From NCBI RefSeq assembly GCF_000169335.1, contig NZ_AAXW01000011.1, positions 76,563 through 140,562 of the forward strand: a DNA stretch of 64,000 nt, given 5' to 3'. Below are positions 27,283 through 36,085 of the stretch, piece after piece (the first letter of the stretch is position 1; each line of letters begins with the position of its first letter). The stretch comes from Crocosphaera chwakensis CCY0110 (GTDB lineage: Bacteria; Cyanobacteriota; Cyanobacteriia; Cyanobacteriales; Microcystaceae). The notes beneath the pieces are model-generated. The model saw nothing but the letters and a program-made list of their open reading frames with translations, searched no databases and was not told the DNA's origin. Made by a program: the position numbers and the translations under genes.

Positions 27283-27747
27283 ATGTTTCGTTATTTTTTA
27301 TCATTGATTTTAGTCACAATTATCAGCTTGTTTACGATTGATTCTATAGCGTATGGAACTGAGTTAATCAAAAATGAGCGAATAGTTGAAAATCATTTAT
27401 TACCTTGTCCATCTGAAGTTGCTTGTGTGGCCAGTTGGCCACAAGAAAATCAATCTTATATTGCTCCAATTGTTTACCATATTGATAAAAATCAAGCTAA
27501 AGAAATATTATCAAAGGTCTTAACAAGAGTTCCCAGAACTCACGTCATTGAAACAAAAAATAACTATATATTAGCAGAATCAAAAGGGAAATTTTTGGGA
27601 GGAATTGATGAATTAGAGTTTTATTTTCCCCCCAAATTATCTATTATTGAATTAAGATCAGCTTCTCGCAAGGGGAAGTTAGATTTAGGAGTCAACCGTA
27701 GACGTTTAGAACAAATTAGATTAGCTTTAAAAGACTTAAATATTTAA
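27283..27747 (+). CDS. Secreted DUF1499 protein
   Basis: A 154-residue protein. Residues 1-24 form a signal peptide (MFRYFLSLILVTIISLFTID, cleavage near AYG). The mature part fits DUF1499: LPCPSEVACVASWPQ, then a conserved Pro/Tyr core (IAPIVYHID), a beta-rich middle (TKNNYILAESKG, LEFYFPP) and RSASRKGKLDLGVNRRRLEQ at the end. The function is unknown. It ends 4 bp inside the convergent dapB gene. Confidence 0.8.
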   Translation: MFRYFLSLILVTIISLFTIDSIAYGTELIKNERIVENHLLPCPSEVACVASWPQENQSYIAPIVYHIDKNQAKEILSKVLTRVPRTHVIETKNNYILAESKGKFLGGIDELEFYFPPKLSIIELRSASRKGKLDLGVNRRRLEQIRLALKDLNI

Positions 27748-28571
27748 AGGATTTTTTCTAACCCATAAACCAAACCTTTTAACTCAGTCACTTTACGAAT
27801 AGACAGTAAAACCCCTGCCATATAACACGAGCGATCGCTGGTATCATGACGTAAGGTATAAATCTGTCCCTGTGCGCCAAAAATTACCTCTTGATGAGCA
27901 ATTAATCCAGGTAAACGGACACTATGAACCCGAATATTATCAGCTACCACACCACCTCTAGAACCATCTATGTTTTCTGTTTCTTGGACTGAAGGAGTAT
28001 TATAGGTTTTTCCTAAATCGGATAGCATTTGCGCTGTTTTAATAGCTGTTCCACTGGGTGCATCAGCCTTTTGATTATGATGAAGTTCAATAATTTCAAC
28101 GTGATCAAAATATTGGGATGCTTGTATCGCTGCTTGTTGTAATAAAACCATCCCGATAGAAAAATTAGGAATAATTAAACATCCTGTACTTGCTTTATCA
28201 GCAAACTCAGCTAACTCTTGTAACTGTTTATCCGATAGTCCCGTTGTTCCCACCACCGGACGCACTCCATAAGCGATCGCACTTCTAACATTATCATAAA
28301 CACCGTCAGGGTGAGTAAAATCAACCATAACCCCTTGTACCTGTTCTTGGGTTGCTACCACTAAAATGCTTTCTAAATCATCTAAAATAGGCACTTCTAG
28401 CGCACCGCATCCAGCTACTTCTCCCACATCTTGGCCACGGTAGTTCGGGTTTTTATCCACGGCCCCCACTAACATCATATCCTCTGCTTGGGACACCGCT
28501 TTAATCACTTCACGACCCATTTTACCAGCAGCACCATTAACTACGACGGGGATAGGGGTTTCAACTGTCAT
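27744..28571 (-). CDS. dapB: 4-hydroxy-tetrahydrodipicolinate reductase
   Basis: A 275-residue NAD(P)H-dependent reductase of the lysine/diaminopimelate pathway. The N-terminal Rossmann loop is VNGAAGKMGREVI. The catalytic region has the conserved ELHHNQKADAPSGTAIKTAQ motif. The C-terminal FGAQGQIYTLRHDTSDRSCY completes the substrate domain. Full length. Its stop overlaps the DUF1499 gene stop by 4 bp on the opposite strand. Confidence 0.97.
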   Translation of the reverse strand: MTVETPIPVVVNGAAGKMGREVIKAVSQAEDMMLVGAVDKNPNYRGQDVGEVAGCGALEVPILDDLESILVVATQEQVQGVMVDFTHPDGVYDNVRSAIAYGVRPVVGTTGLSDKQLQELAEFADKASTGCLIIPNFSIGMVLLQQAAIQASQYFDHVEIIELHHNQKADAPSGTAIKTAQMLSDLGKTYNTPSVQETENIDGSRGGVVADNIRVHSVRLPGLIAHQEVIFGAQGQIYTLRHDTSDRSCYMAGVLLSIRKVTELKGLVYGLEKIL

Positions 28572-28608
28572 TTATCTTTTTTATCCTTGAATATACCGAG
28601 ATTTAGTT

Positions 28609-28629
28609 TTATTTTACCGAAGAAAGTAA
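28609..28629. repeat. 21-bp direct repeat, left copy
   Basis: A 21-base string containing ATTTTACCGAAGAAAGTAA is repeated exactly at 31878-31898. The two copies bracket the J-domain/HNH-like gene pair. I did not find it elsewhere in the window. Confidence 0.7.
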
Positions 28630-28743
28630 CTCTCAGTTTAAGAAAATCATTAAGAATGAAATGATCACTCATAGCTTTATTTTGGGAATCTTATGTATAA
28701 GAAGAAAAATATGAAATGTGAATCTATTAGACAATGATTAGTC

Positions 28744-29328
28744 ATGACCCAAAAAAATAAACAACTAAATCAGATCATTCTTGATGAAATTGCACGAATT
28801 ACAGAAAATAATTCAGTCAATGGTCAAGTGTTAGAAGATTTTGCTTTTTTTGTTATTTATAATCACAATAAAAAGTTATCAAAACCCACCAAAACGCAAC
28901 AATCTAAAAAAATCAAACCCCTAACTTTATCTCAACTCAAGAAAGCAGTTTATCAATATTTTGAGGTTAAGGATACAACCGAACTTAAAAAATCAGATGC
29001 TTTCAAAATGGCCATCAGTGTTTGGGATAAATTAAATCTCAGTAAACGAGAAAGTTGGGAAATTATCTATCGTCAATTTATTGGTATTCTTCCTGAAGAA
29101 GATGGAGAAATAGGAAAAGATTGTATTAATGGAATTCATCTTTTTAAGTATTTTCGTCCCTATCAAGTGTTTGGACTTGAACCAAAAGAAGCAAGTACCC
29201 AAGATATTAAAAAAGCTTATTACCGACTTTCTAAAATTTATCATCCTGACAACCAAGAAACAGGAGATGCTCGCATTTTTGATCGCCTAACCATCATGTA
29301 TAAATCAATTACAATGGAGTTTAAATAA
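28744..29328 (+). CDS. J-domain protein (C-terminal DnaJ domain)
   Basis: A 194-residue protein. The last 65 residues form a J domain: YQVFGLEPKEASTQDIKKAY and the YHPDNQ loop (HPD intact), then FDRLTIMYKSI. The J domain stimulates Hsp70 ATPase. The first 125 residues are basic, helical and unrecognised (KPLTLSQLKKAVYQYFEVKD). A C-terminal J domain with an unknown N-terminal part suggests a targeting co-chaperone. Its stop is one base before the ATG of the HNH-like gene, so the two form a tight operon. Both lie between exact 21-bp direct repeats. Confidence 0.8.
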   Translation: MTQKNKQLNQIILDEIARITENNSVNGQVLEDFAFFVIYNHNKKLSKPTKTQQSKKIKPLTLSQLKKAVYQYFEVKDTTELKKSDAFKMAISVWDKLNLSKRESWEIIYRQFIGILPEEDGEIGKDCINGIHLFKYFRPYQVFGLEPKEASTQDIKKAYYRLSKIYHPDNQETGDARIFDRLTIMYKSITMEFK

Positions 29329-29798
29329 AATGCCTAACACAAAGGAAAAATTTACGATCAAAGACAAAGAACTAGCGGAATGGTTTTCTATTAAACTCCA
29401 AAGGTTAGATGAAATTATCGATTTTTTTGATGCTGATCCTAATGATAAATGGGACTTAGTGGAAAAGAAAGATTATATTTTTATTAACAAAACGATGAAA
29501 AGTCGTAATTTTTCCTCTCAAGGTGCATTAAAAATTGCTGCTTATTTAGATCAAAATGAAACTAGAGGGATTATTTATAAAATTAAAGACTTTATCACAC
29601 AACATGACGCGAGAATTCGTAAATCCCTTGCACGTAAAATTATAACTGAGGAATTAAGTGATGATGGTAAAATTATTATTTATCATAATGTTGCGATGAT
29701 TAATAAACAAAGTGTTCGTCGAATTTTAGAAACGAATGGAGCAAAAATGAATGCAACTTTTAGAGAAATCCAAAAATCCCATCAACCTTTAGAATTAG

Positions 29799-31320
29799 GT
29801 AAGGATTCAGGTCTAGAAGTTAGGAATTAGGGAAGGAAACAAACAATTCGGATGACCGACTTTGGCTATTAATGACTTCTCGAAAAAATCAATCACCGAA
29901 CGTTCTTGACGACGACAAGTTTGAATAACCGTCAATAAGTTAGCTGTTTGTTTAAATCGTTCCATGCTTCTTGAACCCCCACTAACTTTCCGTTTCGTGA
30001 TGGCTAATCTTAAGGATCTTTCAGCAAGATTATTATCAGGGGGGATCTCTGGATGCTCCAGAAAATACCACCATTGCTCTGCCTTTTGCCGAAGGTTTCG
30101 CAAAAGTTTTCCGGCTTCATAACCGGCTTTAGGCTTCCATTCTTCTGTGGCTATCTTTATCTTATCTTTGAATTGTCTTGCCCAAACTTGATAACCATGC
30201 CTATTCTTATCGTTTTGCCAAATACGATAATGACGGAAAGCTTCATCAATTAATTTGAGAAAAGTTTGACCGATGGTTTTGTTATATTGACCTGGAGTTT
30301 TTATTAATCGCTGAAAGTGACGGCGTAAATGTGCCAAACATTTCTGTTGAGCAACAACAGTATAACCATTGTAAACTCCCAAATCATCACTACTTAAAAC
30401 ACCACCATATTCATGGCCTAACTGATCTTCTAATTCCTTACGCCCCCTAGTATCAGCAGCCCGAAACAGGCAGAAAAGTTGATTGGTAAATACCCACAAC
30501 CATTCTTTGACTCCCTTCACTGGCCAGGGTGTTTCATCAACATGAATTGGGGGTTGTTCTACTTTGACCCACTTGGATAATTGTTCAACCGACGGATTAA
30601 TGGCTGTTTCTACTCGTTGATTGGTGGCTACGATGGTCCCCATACCTATCTCAATTTGCCCTAACTCCCACAACATCTCTTGTTGCTTTTCATAAGGTAG
30701 ATGTCCATAATTCCCTAACCATCCCAGAAAAGCTTGTAACTTCACTCCTAAATCTTGTCCTGGGACGGTCTTGGGCGACCAATTCGCTTTGGTCACTTCA
30801 CCACAATGCCCACAGCGACAATGATGACGATGATATTCTACTACCTCAATGGGTTTATCTACCAGTTGTGCTACCTGCTGAGAATCAACTTTCACTGGTT
30901 CTATTAATAATTCTGTTTGACCACAGTGACTACATATTGATGGTTGCAAGATTTGAATTCTGTCAATTCTCCCAAAGCCTTTCCTTGTTTTTCCCTTATG
31001 TCCAGGTTGTCCCCCTGGTTTTCTTTTCTTATCCTTATCGTCTTCAGTTGTTTTAGCCTTCTCAGACTTTTTCAATAAGTCTGTTGATGGGGGTTTTGAT
31101 GAGGTTTGGCTATCTAAATTACGACTGAGCTTTAATTTTTCTATTTCTTTTTGTAGCTGCTCGATAAGTTTCTGTTGAGCCAAGATAATTTGTACCAACC
31201 CAGATTTTGACAGTTGGTTTAATTCGTCTGGATTTAACTGTACTCCTGGTTCAGTTTGACTCATACCGTTACTTTAGCGCAGTCAGCCTGTTTGTCAATA
31301 TTTGCCACCTGAATCCTTAC
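29799..31320 (-). mobile_element. IS66-family element (single-ORF type), copy 1
   Basis: The element is 1522 bp long. The 14-bp terminal inverted repeats are GTAAGGATTCAGGT at 29799 and its complement ending 31320. The exact 8-bp target duplication AGAATTAG lies at 29791-29798 and 31321-31328. One transposase gene fills it, without the TnpA/TnpB accessory genes of classical IS66, as in the ISBst12-type subgroup. The second copy at 44291-45812 has the same length. Confidence 0.95.
29813..31264 (-). CDS. IS66-family transposase
   Basis: A 483-residue DDE transposase. The N-terminal segment is a leucine-rich coiled coil (LVQIILAQQKLIEQLQKEIE) followed by the basic KPGGQPGHKGKTRKGFG region. A zinc finger follows (SICSHCGQ, HHCRCGHCGE). 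The DDE core has HVDETPWP (D), SSDDLGVYNGY (D) and NNLAERSLR (E). It looks intact. It differs from the other copy by Pro versus Ser near residue 12, the only change I found in the proteins. Confidence 0.95.
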   Translation of the reverse strand: MSQTEPGVQLNPDELNQLSKSGLVQIILAQQKLIEQLQKEIEKLKLSRNLDSQTSSKPPSTDLLKKSEKAKTTEDDKDKKRKPGGQPGHKGKTRKGFGRIDRIQILQPSICSHCGQTELLIEPVKVDSQQVAQLVDKPIEVVEYHRHHCRCGHCGEVTKANWSPKTVPGQDLGVKLQAFLGWLGNYGHLPYEKQQEMLWELGQIEIGMGTIVATNQRVETAINPSVEQLSKWVKVEQPPIHVDETPWPVKGVKEWLWVFTNQLFCLFRAADTRGRKELEDQLGHEYGGVLSSDDLGVYNGYTVVAQQKCLAHLRRHFQRLIKTPGQYNKTIGQTFLKLIDEAFRHYRIWQNDKNRHGYQVWARQFKDKIKIATEEWKPKAGYEAGKLLRNLRQKAEQWWYFLEHPEIPPDNNLAERSLRLAITKRKVSGGSRSMERFKQTANLLTVIQTCRRQERSVIDFFEKSLIAKVGHPNCLFPSLIPNF

Positions 31321-31877
31321 AGAATTAGAAAAAGATTATGCAGAAATAGAGCAAGAATTTTGGTTCGGTGAACGAGGCATTTTACTCATGTCTAAACAAA
31401 TGAGTGAAACTTTAACCAATAAATCTAGGAGGAAAGCTTGTAAAATTATTTGTGGTGAATTTCCTAGACAATTTAAAGCTCTTTCCAACTCATTAATTAA
31501 CCATGTAAAAGAGATACAAAAAGCAAAAAATAGAGCCAAAACACGAGATAAAAAGACTTGTCAAATAACAGGACAAAAACCTGCAAATCATGATCAATTT
31601 AACCTGGCGGTTCATCATTTGTACTGCTCAAAAAAATATCCTCATTTAGCAACTATAGATATTAATCTTATTACAATAGCAGAGGATATTCATAAAGAAT
31701 TTCATGGATCTTTAGGCGGATTTGATAAACCCTGTACCCTTGATGATTTCATTGAATTTGTGCATCATAACTATCCTGATCATCAACCTGAATTAACAGT
31801 TAGACTACAAAAAGCTAAAAAAGTATTAGGTACAGGTCATTTATCTATTTAACCCTTAAATATACTTATGCTCTCTG

Positions 31878-31898
31878 TTATTTTACCGAAGAAAGTAA
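31878..31898. repeat. 21-bp direct repeat, right copy
   Basis: Exact second copy of the string at 28609-28629, lying 26 bp after the stop of the split HNH-like gene. The interval between the copies, without the IS66, is about 1.7 kb. Confidence 0.7.
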
Positions 31899-32085
31899 TC
31901 CTAAGTAATTGTAACTCAGTATATGATGATAGCGATAATCATCAGATTTACGAAGACTTAACATCAATAATTTACGAAAATTCAATGATTGTCAAATTTT
32001 AAAAATTCCTTAATAATTAAAATAAGATAAGCTATTTAGTTTTAAAAATTTTAACCCTATCTAGAAGGTTGACTCTAATAAAGTA

Positions 32086-32421
32086 ATGACAATTAACTTA
32101 GATAATGTTCAAACTCAACTCATAGGAAAAACTTTTCCAAAGTTATATACAAGAAAATACAGAAGATTAAAAGTTAATAAAGGCAAGTCAGTCCGATTAA
32201 TTTTTAACCAACAGCAAGCTTATTGTTCCTGTCAAGCAAGGATTATCGATAATTTTTTGGATGGGTGTAATTTATTACTTACCACTGATCAAAAAGTATA
32301 TAAAGGACAAAAATTATTAATTTTAATGAACAATATTGAGCCGACGAAAGCTCAAATTATATGGAGTCGACAACTGAATGAGACTCAGTTCAGAATAGGC
32401 GTAAAATACTTAGGTTTTTAA
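32086..32421 (+). CDS. PilZ-like domain protein
   Basis: A 111-residue protein that resembles a single PilZ domain, the c-di-GMP receptor fold. The RKYRRLKVNKG segment fits the RxxxR motif, and DNFLDGCNLLL sits where (D/N)xSxxG is expected. The Ser of that motif is not clear, so nucleotide binding is uncertain. A beta-rich rest (KAQIIWSRQLNETQFRIGVKY) fits the barrel end. It may be a degenerate member. It is separate from its neighbours. Confidence 0.55.
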   Translation: MTINLDNVQTQLIGKTFPKLYTRKYRRLKVNKGKSVRLIFNQQQAYCSCQARIIDNFLDGCNLLLTTDQKVYKGQKLLILMNNIEPTKAQIIWSRQLNETQFRIGVKYLGF

Positions 32422-32656
32422 ACATTAAACATGATGAAAGTAAAATGATCCCTCTACTATTATCCTTCAAAGTCAATAGCTATTCATCAAATATGAAGCT
32501 TTGTTACAAATTAAGTTAAAGAGGGACAAAAGTTGATATATTAATAATTGAAGCAAGTAAAGCTTCCCTGGCAGATCAAACAGCCCAGTGAAAGTAAAAA
32601 ACACAACCAAGAGGTAAGTAAACGCTGTTTAAACTAACATCTGTCTCGTATCCGAC
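32422..32656. other. Non-coding stretch before the RNA candidate
   Basis: No gene seen. It holds short hairpins such as GAAGC/GCTTC near 32552-32568 and CTGG/CCAG near 32568-32590, and could be the 5' part of the RNA described next. Confidence 0.3.
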
Positions 32657-32796
32657 AACAACACCCAATCCGAAAACGGATAATTCCTCAAATGGTTAAA
32701 TAGGAAGTAAGGCCCTCAAGTTAAGCTAGATCGGTCTCTTCAGATAGTATCAATAAAGAGAGGGATAATACCGCAGAGTAGGACTTGGGTGTTGTT
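32657..32796 (+). ncRNA. Candidate structured RNA of about 140 nt
   Basis: A long closing stem pairs AACAACACCCAA(-)TCC at 32657 with GGACTTGGGTGTTGTT ending 32796, with one bulged base. Inside are three hairpins: ATCCG(AAAA)CGGAT, TTCCT...AGGAA and CTCTT...AAGAG within GGT...ACC. A T-rich stretch follows. The strand is chosen because of that T-rich 3' side. A rod closed by its two ends with internal bubbles recalls 6S-type RNA, but I cannot assign a family. The helices may compete, since the first hairpin shares bases with the closing stem. Confidence 0.4.
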
Positions 32797-32811
32797 TATT
32801 TATATGAATAG

Positions 32812-32991
32812 CAGCAAAATCTCGATAAAGCAATTGAAAGTTCTATAAAACGACAAACAACTATCGCGAATATTATTGACAAAATTCGTCGCTCTCTCAA
32901 CATCGACACCATTTTGAACAGCGTGATCGAAGAAACAAGAAAACTCCTCAAATGAGATCGCGTGGTGGTGCATAATTTTTGCGAAACTTGA
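32812..32991 (+). pseudogene. GAF-domain sensor protein relic
   Basis: The frame reads NLDKAIESSIKRQTTIANII, then DKIRRSLNIDTILNSVIEET, then RKLLK, a TGA (32953) and DRVVVHNF, ending in another TGA at 32989. This is the start of a GAF domain as found in cyanobacterial phytochrome-like sensors and histidine kinases, where KLLKCDRVxVYRF is usual. The TGA stands in place of the Cys codon TGC/TGT. Only this fragment remains. The overlapping minus-strand frame of 78 codons is a shadow. Confidence 0.7.
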
Positions 32992-33039
32992 ATTAGAGAT
33001 TATTCTTTTATCAATTTCTTTTCGTCGAACTAACATTAT

Positions 33040-34935
33040 CTAAGATTTTGGCCAGACTTTTTTCTTATTAATAGGTTGTTGTTCTCCAGGGGGAACAGTT
33101 CTTTCTTCCATAAAGTAAATTTCAAGACTTTCTAACTGTTTTTCAGCAGAATGTCTATCATTCCATTCGCGAATTAAATAGTCAACAAAATAGGGATAAA
33201 GTTGTTGTCCAATAGCACGATTAAGATTAATATAATAGACTCGCCATTGAATGGTTGGATAAAGTTGTTTGCGCTGTTTTAAAGTTGGTTTGTCCCAACT
33301 AATAGGACTATTTTCATTAAGCAGGTTAACGGTTTTTCCATTCTTCAATTTTCCTATTATAACGTGCCATCCATCATCTAAGGGAGGTGCCGGAGCAAAA
33401 ATGCTCCAAGATTGATCTAAACGGGTGAGATAACCAATAATATTAATACGTTGAAAAGTGCGACGACTTAGAAAATTGCGGGTGGATAAAATCCAATCTT
33501 TTTTATTATTATTACGATAGTCTGGATTACGAGCGACCGTTTGATCAACAAACCCTTTTAAATTCCAAATTGTTGTTAATAATAATAATACGACTACTGT
33601 GAGATTAAAAGGAAAAGAAGATTTTGTACTTAAAGAACGAAACTTAAATGGTTTGGTAAAATTACCTGCAACTTTTCGGTTAGCAGCAATAATTTGATAG
33701 AATTTTGTTCCCCCTTTCATAACAGGTTTCCAACGTAATAAAGGTTCTAAGAAAGATAAGATAGGGGAGAGACTGACAACATAAGCGATCGCTTCAAATT
33801 TATAATGACGATTTTCTTGCCAATCTACCACAACCCATGAATTTTTTTCTAACATATCTTCATATATAGATTGATAATCTTGGGCCATCAATAAAGGAGT
33901 ACCTGGTAAGATTAATAAAGTACGAAGTCCATAAACAACTTTCTTGCAAAAACCACAATTTTTATCATAATAAATGGTTAAACCTTGTCTAGATTTATTA
34001 GTAATTTTTTCTTGGACTTTATCCCAGACTTCTGTTGGTAATAAAGCTAACCAGTTAACAATGCTAAGGTAACTTAAAACCCCAATAGCAAAACATAATT
34101 CAAAGCCAATATGCAACAGAATAAAAGAAATAATAGCAACACAACGAAAGAAGCTAATACGAAAGGGAATAAAAATTAAAAACGGTCCAATCCATTCAAA
34201 AATTAACGCGCCAAAGGTTAGTATTTGTAAAATAGGAATCGGAAACCCTAATAAAAAATGACCAAATTCTGTGGCATATTGATCAAAATGAAGGGAATAA
34301 TAAACTGCATCCCCATCAGGCCACCATAATTCGCTTTTTGTCTTATAAGCTGCTGACCAAGTATAGATAAATATTAGTTGTACCATAAAGGCCACTGTTG
34401 CTGCATTCATGACCCTTTTTGGCAACGGTTTTGCATTAGAATTTAACGCACTATCAATAGAATAAGCACAACCTAAGGGCAAAAACATCGACCAGAAAAG
34501 CATCGCTCTTAAAACATCATCTCCTGCAAAAATTAAAGCAGGATTACGATTTTGTAGAGAGATATTCAATGCCCAAATAGCGATTACTGCTAATCTAGTA
34601 CGATAACCTACTAACAAAAATAAACAGAGAATAAAAGCAATTATAAATAAAAAAAATTGAAATAATAAACTACCATTTAGTAAATTAAACGACCAATACC
34701 AAGGATGAAGTAAAGAATTACCAGCCGATTTAAAGGCGATAAAAGAACCAAATAAATTAGGATGTAATGCTTCTCTCGGTAGTACCCCTTGATCAGTATA
34801 ATGGGCTGAAACTCCCCTAAAACGACTGAATAAATCAGCCATTACCACTAAAGCTAAACCCATTCTAAAAATGGCAAGTGATCGCAAATCTAACCCAAAA
34901 ATATTAGTTAATTTTGATAACTTTTTTTGATTCAT
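33040..34935 (-). CDS. HTTM (VKGC-like) membrane protein with C-terminal DCC thioredoxin-like domain
   Basis: A 631-residue fusion. Residues 1-300 form a polytopic HTTM domain, the vitamin K-dependent carboxylase/DoxX-related membrane fold (FRMGLALVVMADLFSRFRGV, FWSMFLPLGCAYSID). From about 320 a DCC/DUF393 thiol-disulfide-type domain follows: TIYYDKNCGFCKKVVYGLR, with CGFC in place of the usual DGxCxxC Cys pair. The region after 450 has another membrane segment and a hydrophilic tail (WSIFAPAPPLDDGWHV). This fusion is known in bacteria with unclear function. It may act in redox chemistry at the envelope. The neighbour SGNH-like gene is co-directional. Confidence 0.85.
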   Translation of the reverse strand: MNQKKLSKLTNIFGLDLRSLAIFRMGLALVVMADLFSRFRGVSAHYTDQGVLPREALHPNLFGSFIAFKSAGNSLLHPWYWSFNLLNGSLLFQFFLFIIAFILCLFLLVGYRTRLAVIAIWALNISLQNRNPALIFAGDDVLRAMLFWSMFLPLGCAYSIDSALNSNAKPLPKRVMNAATVAFMVQLIFIYTWSAAYKTKSELWWPDGDAVYYSLHFDQYATEFGHFLLGFPIPILQILTFGALIFEWIGPFLIFIPFRISFFRCVAIISFILLHIGFELCFAIGVLSYLSIVNWLALLPTEVWDKVQEKITNKSRQGLTIYYDKNCGFCKKVVYGLRTLLILPGTPLLMAQDYQSIYEDMLEKNSWVVVDWQENRHYKFEAIAYVVSLSPILSFLEPLLRWKPVMKGGTKFYQIIAANRKVAGNFTKPFKFRSLSTKSSFPFNLTVVVLLLLTTIWNLKGFVDQTVARNPDYRNNNKKDWILSTRNFLSRRTFQRINIIGYLTRLDQSWSIFAPAPPLDDGWHVIIGKLKNGKTVNLLNENSPISWDKPTLKQRKQLYPTIQWRVYYINLNRAIGQQLYPYFVDYLIREWNDRHSAEKQLESLEIYFMEERTVPPGEQQPINKKKVWPKS

Positions 34936-35087
34936 GCTGATTATTAACTGTTGTTATAAAGTAATCATTTCAAAATGATCTTTTTAAGTACCTGAACAAA
35001 ATTAATTACACATTTTAATAATCTTGTTGCTTTTTGCCTGTTTTCACTAGGAAATTAATTTTGTGTGCTTACTTGTGTACTAACTGT

Positions 35088-36026
35088 TCACTGTTCACTG
35101 GTTGCCGTATTTATAACAGGTTTTAATTGTTGAGCTAATTGTTCTGATCTCTGTTTTCTAGCTTCAAAAACCAGGTGATGATGGGTATCAGCAAAGAGAC
35201 TAGAATCGGTTTTTAAATTGTAATCACTTTGATCATAAACAATGGGGGCAATTTTGCTTAATTTTTCCGTTATGTCCTCCATATTTGATAAAGTTTTTTC
35301 ATCCTTACTAGCATAAACCCAAGGCAAAGATAAAACTAAAGTAGCACCTTTGGCCTCAACTTCTTGACGAAACTGTTTAATTCGTTTGATAGCATGGGGA
35401 GAAATGGATTTATTGATTTTCCATTGCCACCATTTTCCTTGACGATATTTAACCGTAGTCGGATCACCTCTTTCGGTTAATGGATCGGAGTAGTAACCTG
35501 TAAAACGACCTTTTTCCACTAAGTCAACAGCAGATTTTGTTATCGGCCTAAGACTGGGAACTCCTTGCATCCAGATAGTTTCTACTAACTGCTGAGGAGG
35601 AACTCCCCCCAGTCCCGGTCTTCCAATGGCAATACCAAAAGGGGCTGAACGTTCCAATAAACCATCTTTATCCAGTAAAATCAGGTCTTCAGGGATTAAT
35701 AATACAATATCCCCTGGACGCACAGCCTTGAGAATACTTGGTAAAATAACATTTAAACCCACAGGACCATCTAATCCCATGTTTAGCACAGGCATACCTA
35801 GTTTTTCTTCTAAGACTTTAGAATTAAGGGAATGATGGGCCCCCGAACCCCCTAAAATTAATAAGCGAGGCGATGCTTTTACATCTGCTGCTAGGGATAT
35901 TTTCTCAAAATACATCCCTCGTAAAAAGCTTAATTCACCGCCATAATAGACATTATAGACAAAGCCCAATGACCAGGCTGCCGTTGCTGCGATCGCCCAA
36001 GGGGCTAACTTCAAAAGTTTCTGCAT
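35088..36026 (-). CDS. Membrane-anchored SGNH hydrolase-like protein
   Basis: A 312-residue protein with one N-terminal membrane anchor (LLKLAPWAIAATAAWSLGFV). The soluble part has an SGNH-like layout: LLILGGSGAHHSLNSK in place of the GDS block, LNMGLDGPVGLN, then a C-terminal ADTHHHLVFEAR segment, where DxxH would be the catalytic pair. Such proteins acylate or deacylate surface polysaccharide. The first block has GGSGAHHS rather than GDSxS, so catalysis needs proof. It lies next to the divergent polytopic glycosyltransferase-like gene. Confidence 0.6.
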   Translation of the reverse strand: MQKLLKLAPWAIAATAAWSLGFVYNVYYGGELSFLRGMYFEKISLAADVKASPRLLILGGSGAHHSLNSKVLEEKLGMPVLNMGLDGPVGLNVILPSILKAVRPGDIVLLIPEDLILLDKDGLLERSAPFGIAIGRPGLGGVPPQQLVETIWMQGVPSLRPITKSAVDLVEKGRFTGYYSDPLTERGDPTTVKYRQGKWWQWKINKSISPHAIKRIKQFRQEVEAKGATLVLSLPWVYASKDEKTLSNMEDITEKLSKIAPIVYDQSDYNLKTDSSLFADTHHHLVFEARKQRSEQLAQQLKPVINTATSEQ

Positions 36027-36085
36027 AATCCTTTAACATGGTATAACATTGTCTCAGTTTAGCTAATAAAAGCCATTTAATAAAA

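Larger units (their letters stand above)
29330..31852 (+). pseudogene. HNH-like protein gene split by an IS66-type element
   Basis: The gene is interrupted at 29798 by the IS66 element. Joining 29330-29798 to 31329-31852 (one copy of the target duplication kept) gives an unbroken 330-residue frame. The N-terminal 200 residues are helical and unrecognised. The C-terminal part looks like an HNH-type metal nuclease: KKTCQITGQKPAN, LAVHHLYCSKKYP, INLITIAEDIHKEFH. This order (Cys pair-like start, HH, N, HxxxH) fits an HNH fold, though cysteine spacing is unusual. With the J-domain gene it forms a two-gene unit. As it stands the gene is disrupted; the 3' part could be translated from the ATG at 31388. 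Confidence 0.75.

Noticed and set aside
32540..32800. Retron or group II intron RNA
   Set aside because: There is structure, but no reverse transcriptase gene in or near the window and no domain V-like hairpin.
32800..33036. Minus-strand open frame of 78 codons
   Set aside because: The plus strand reads as a GAF-domain fragment of good quality, so the minus frame is a shadow.
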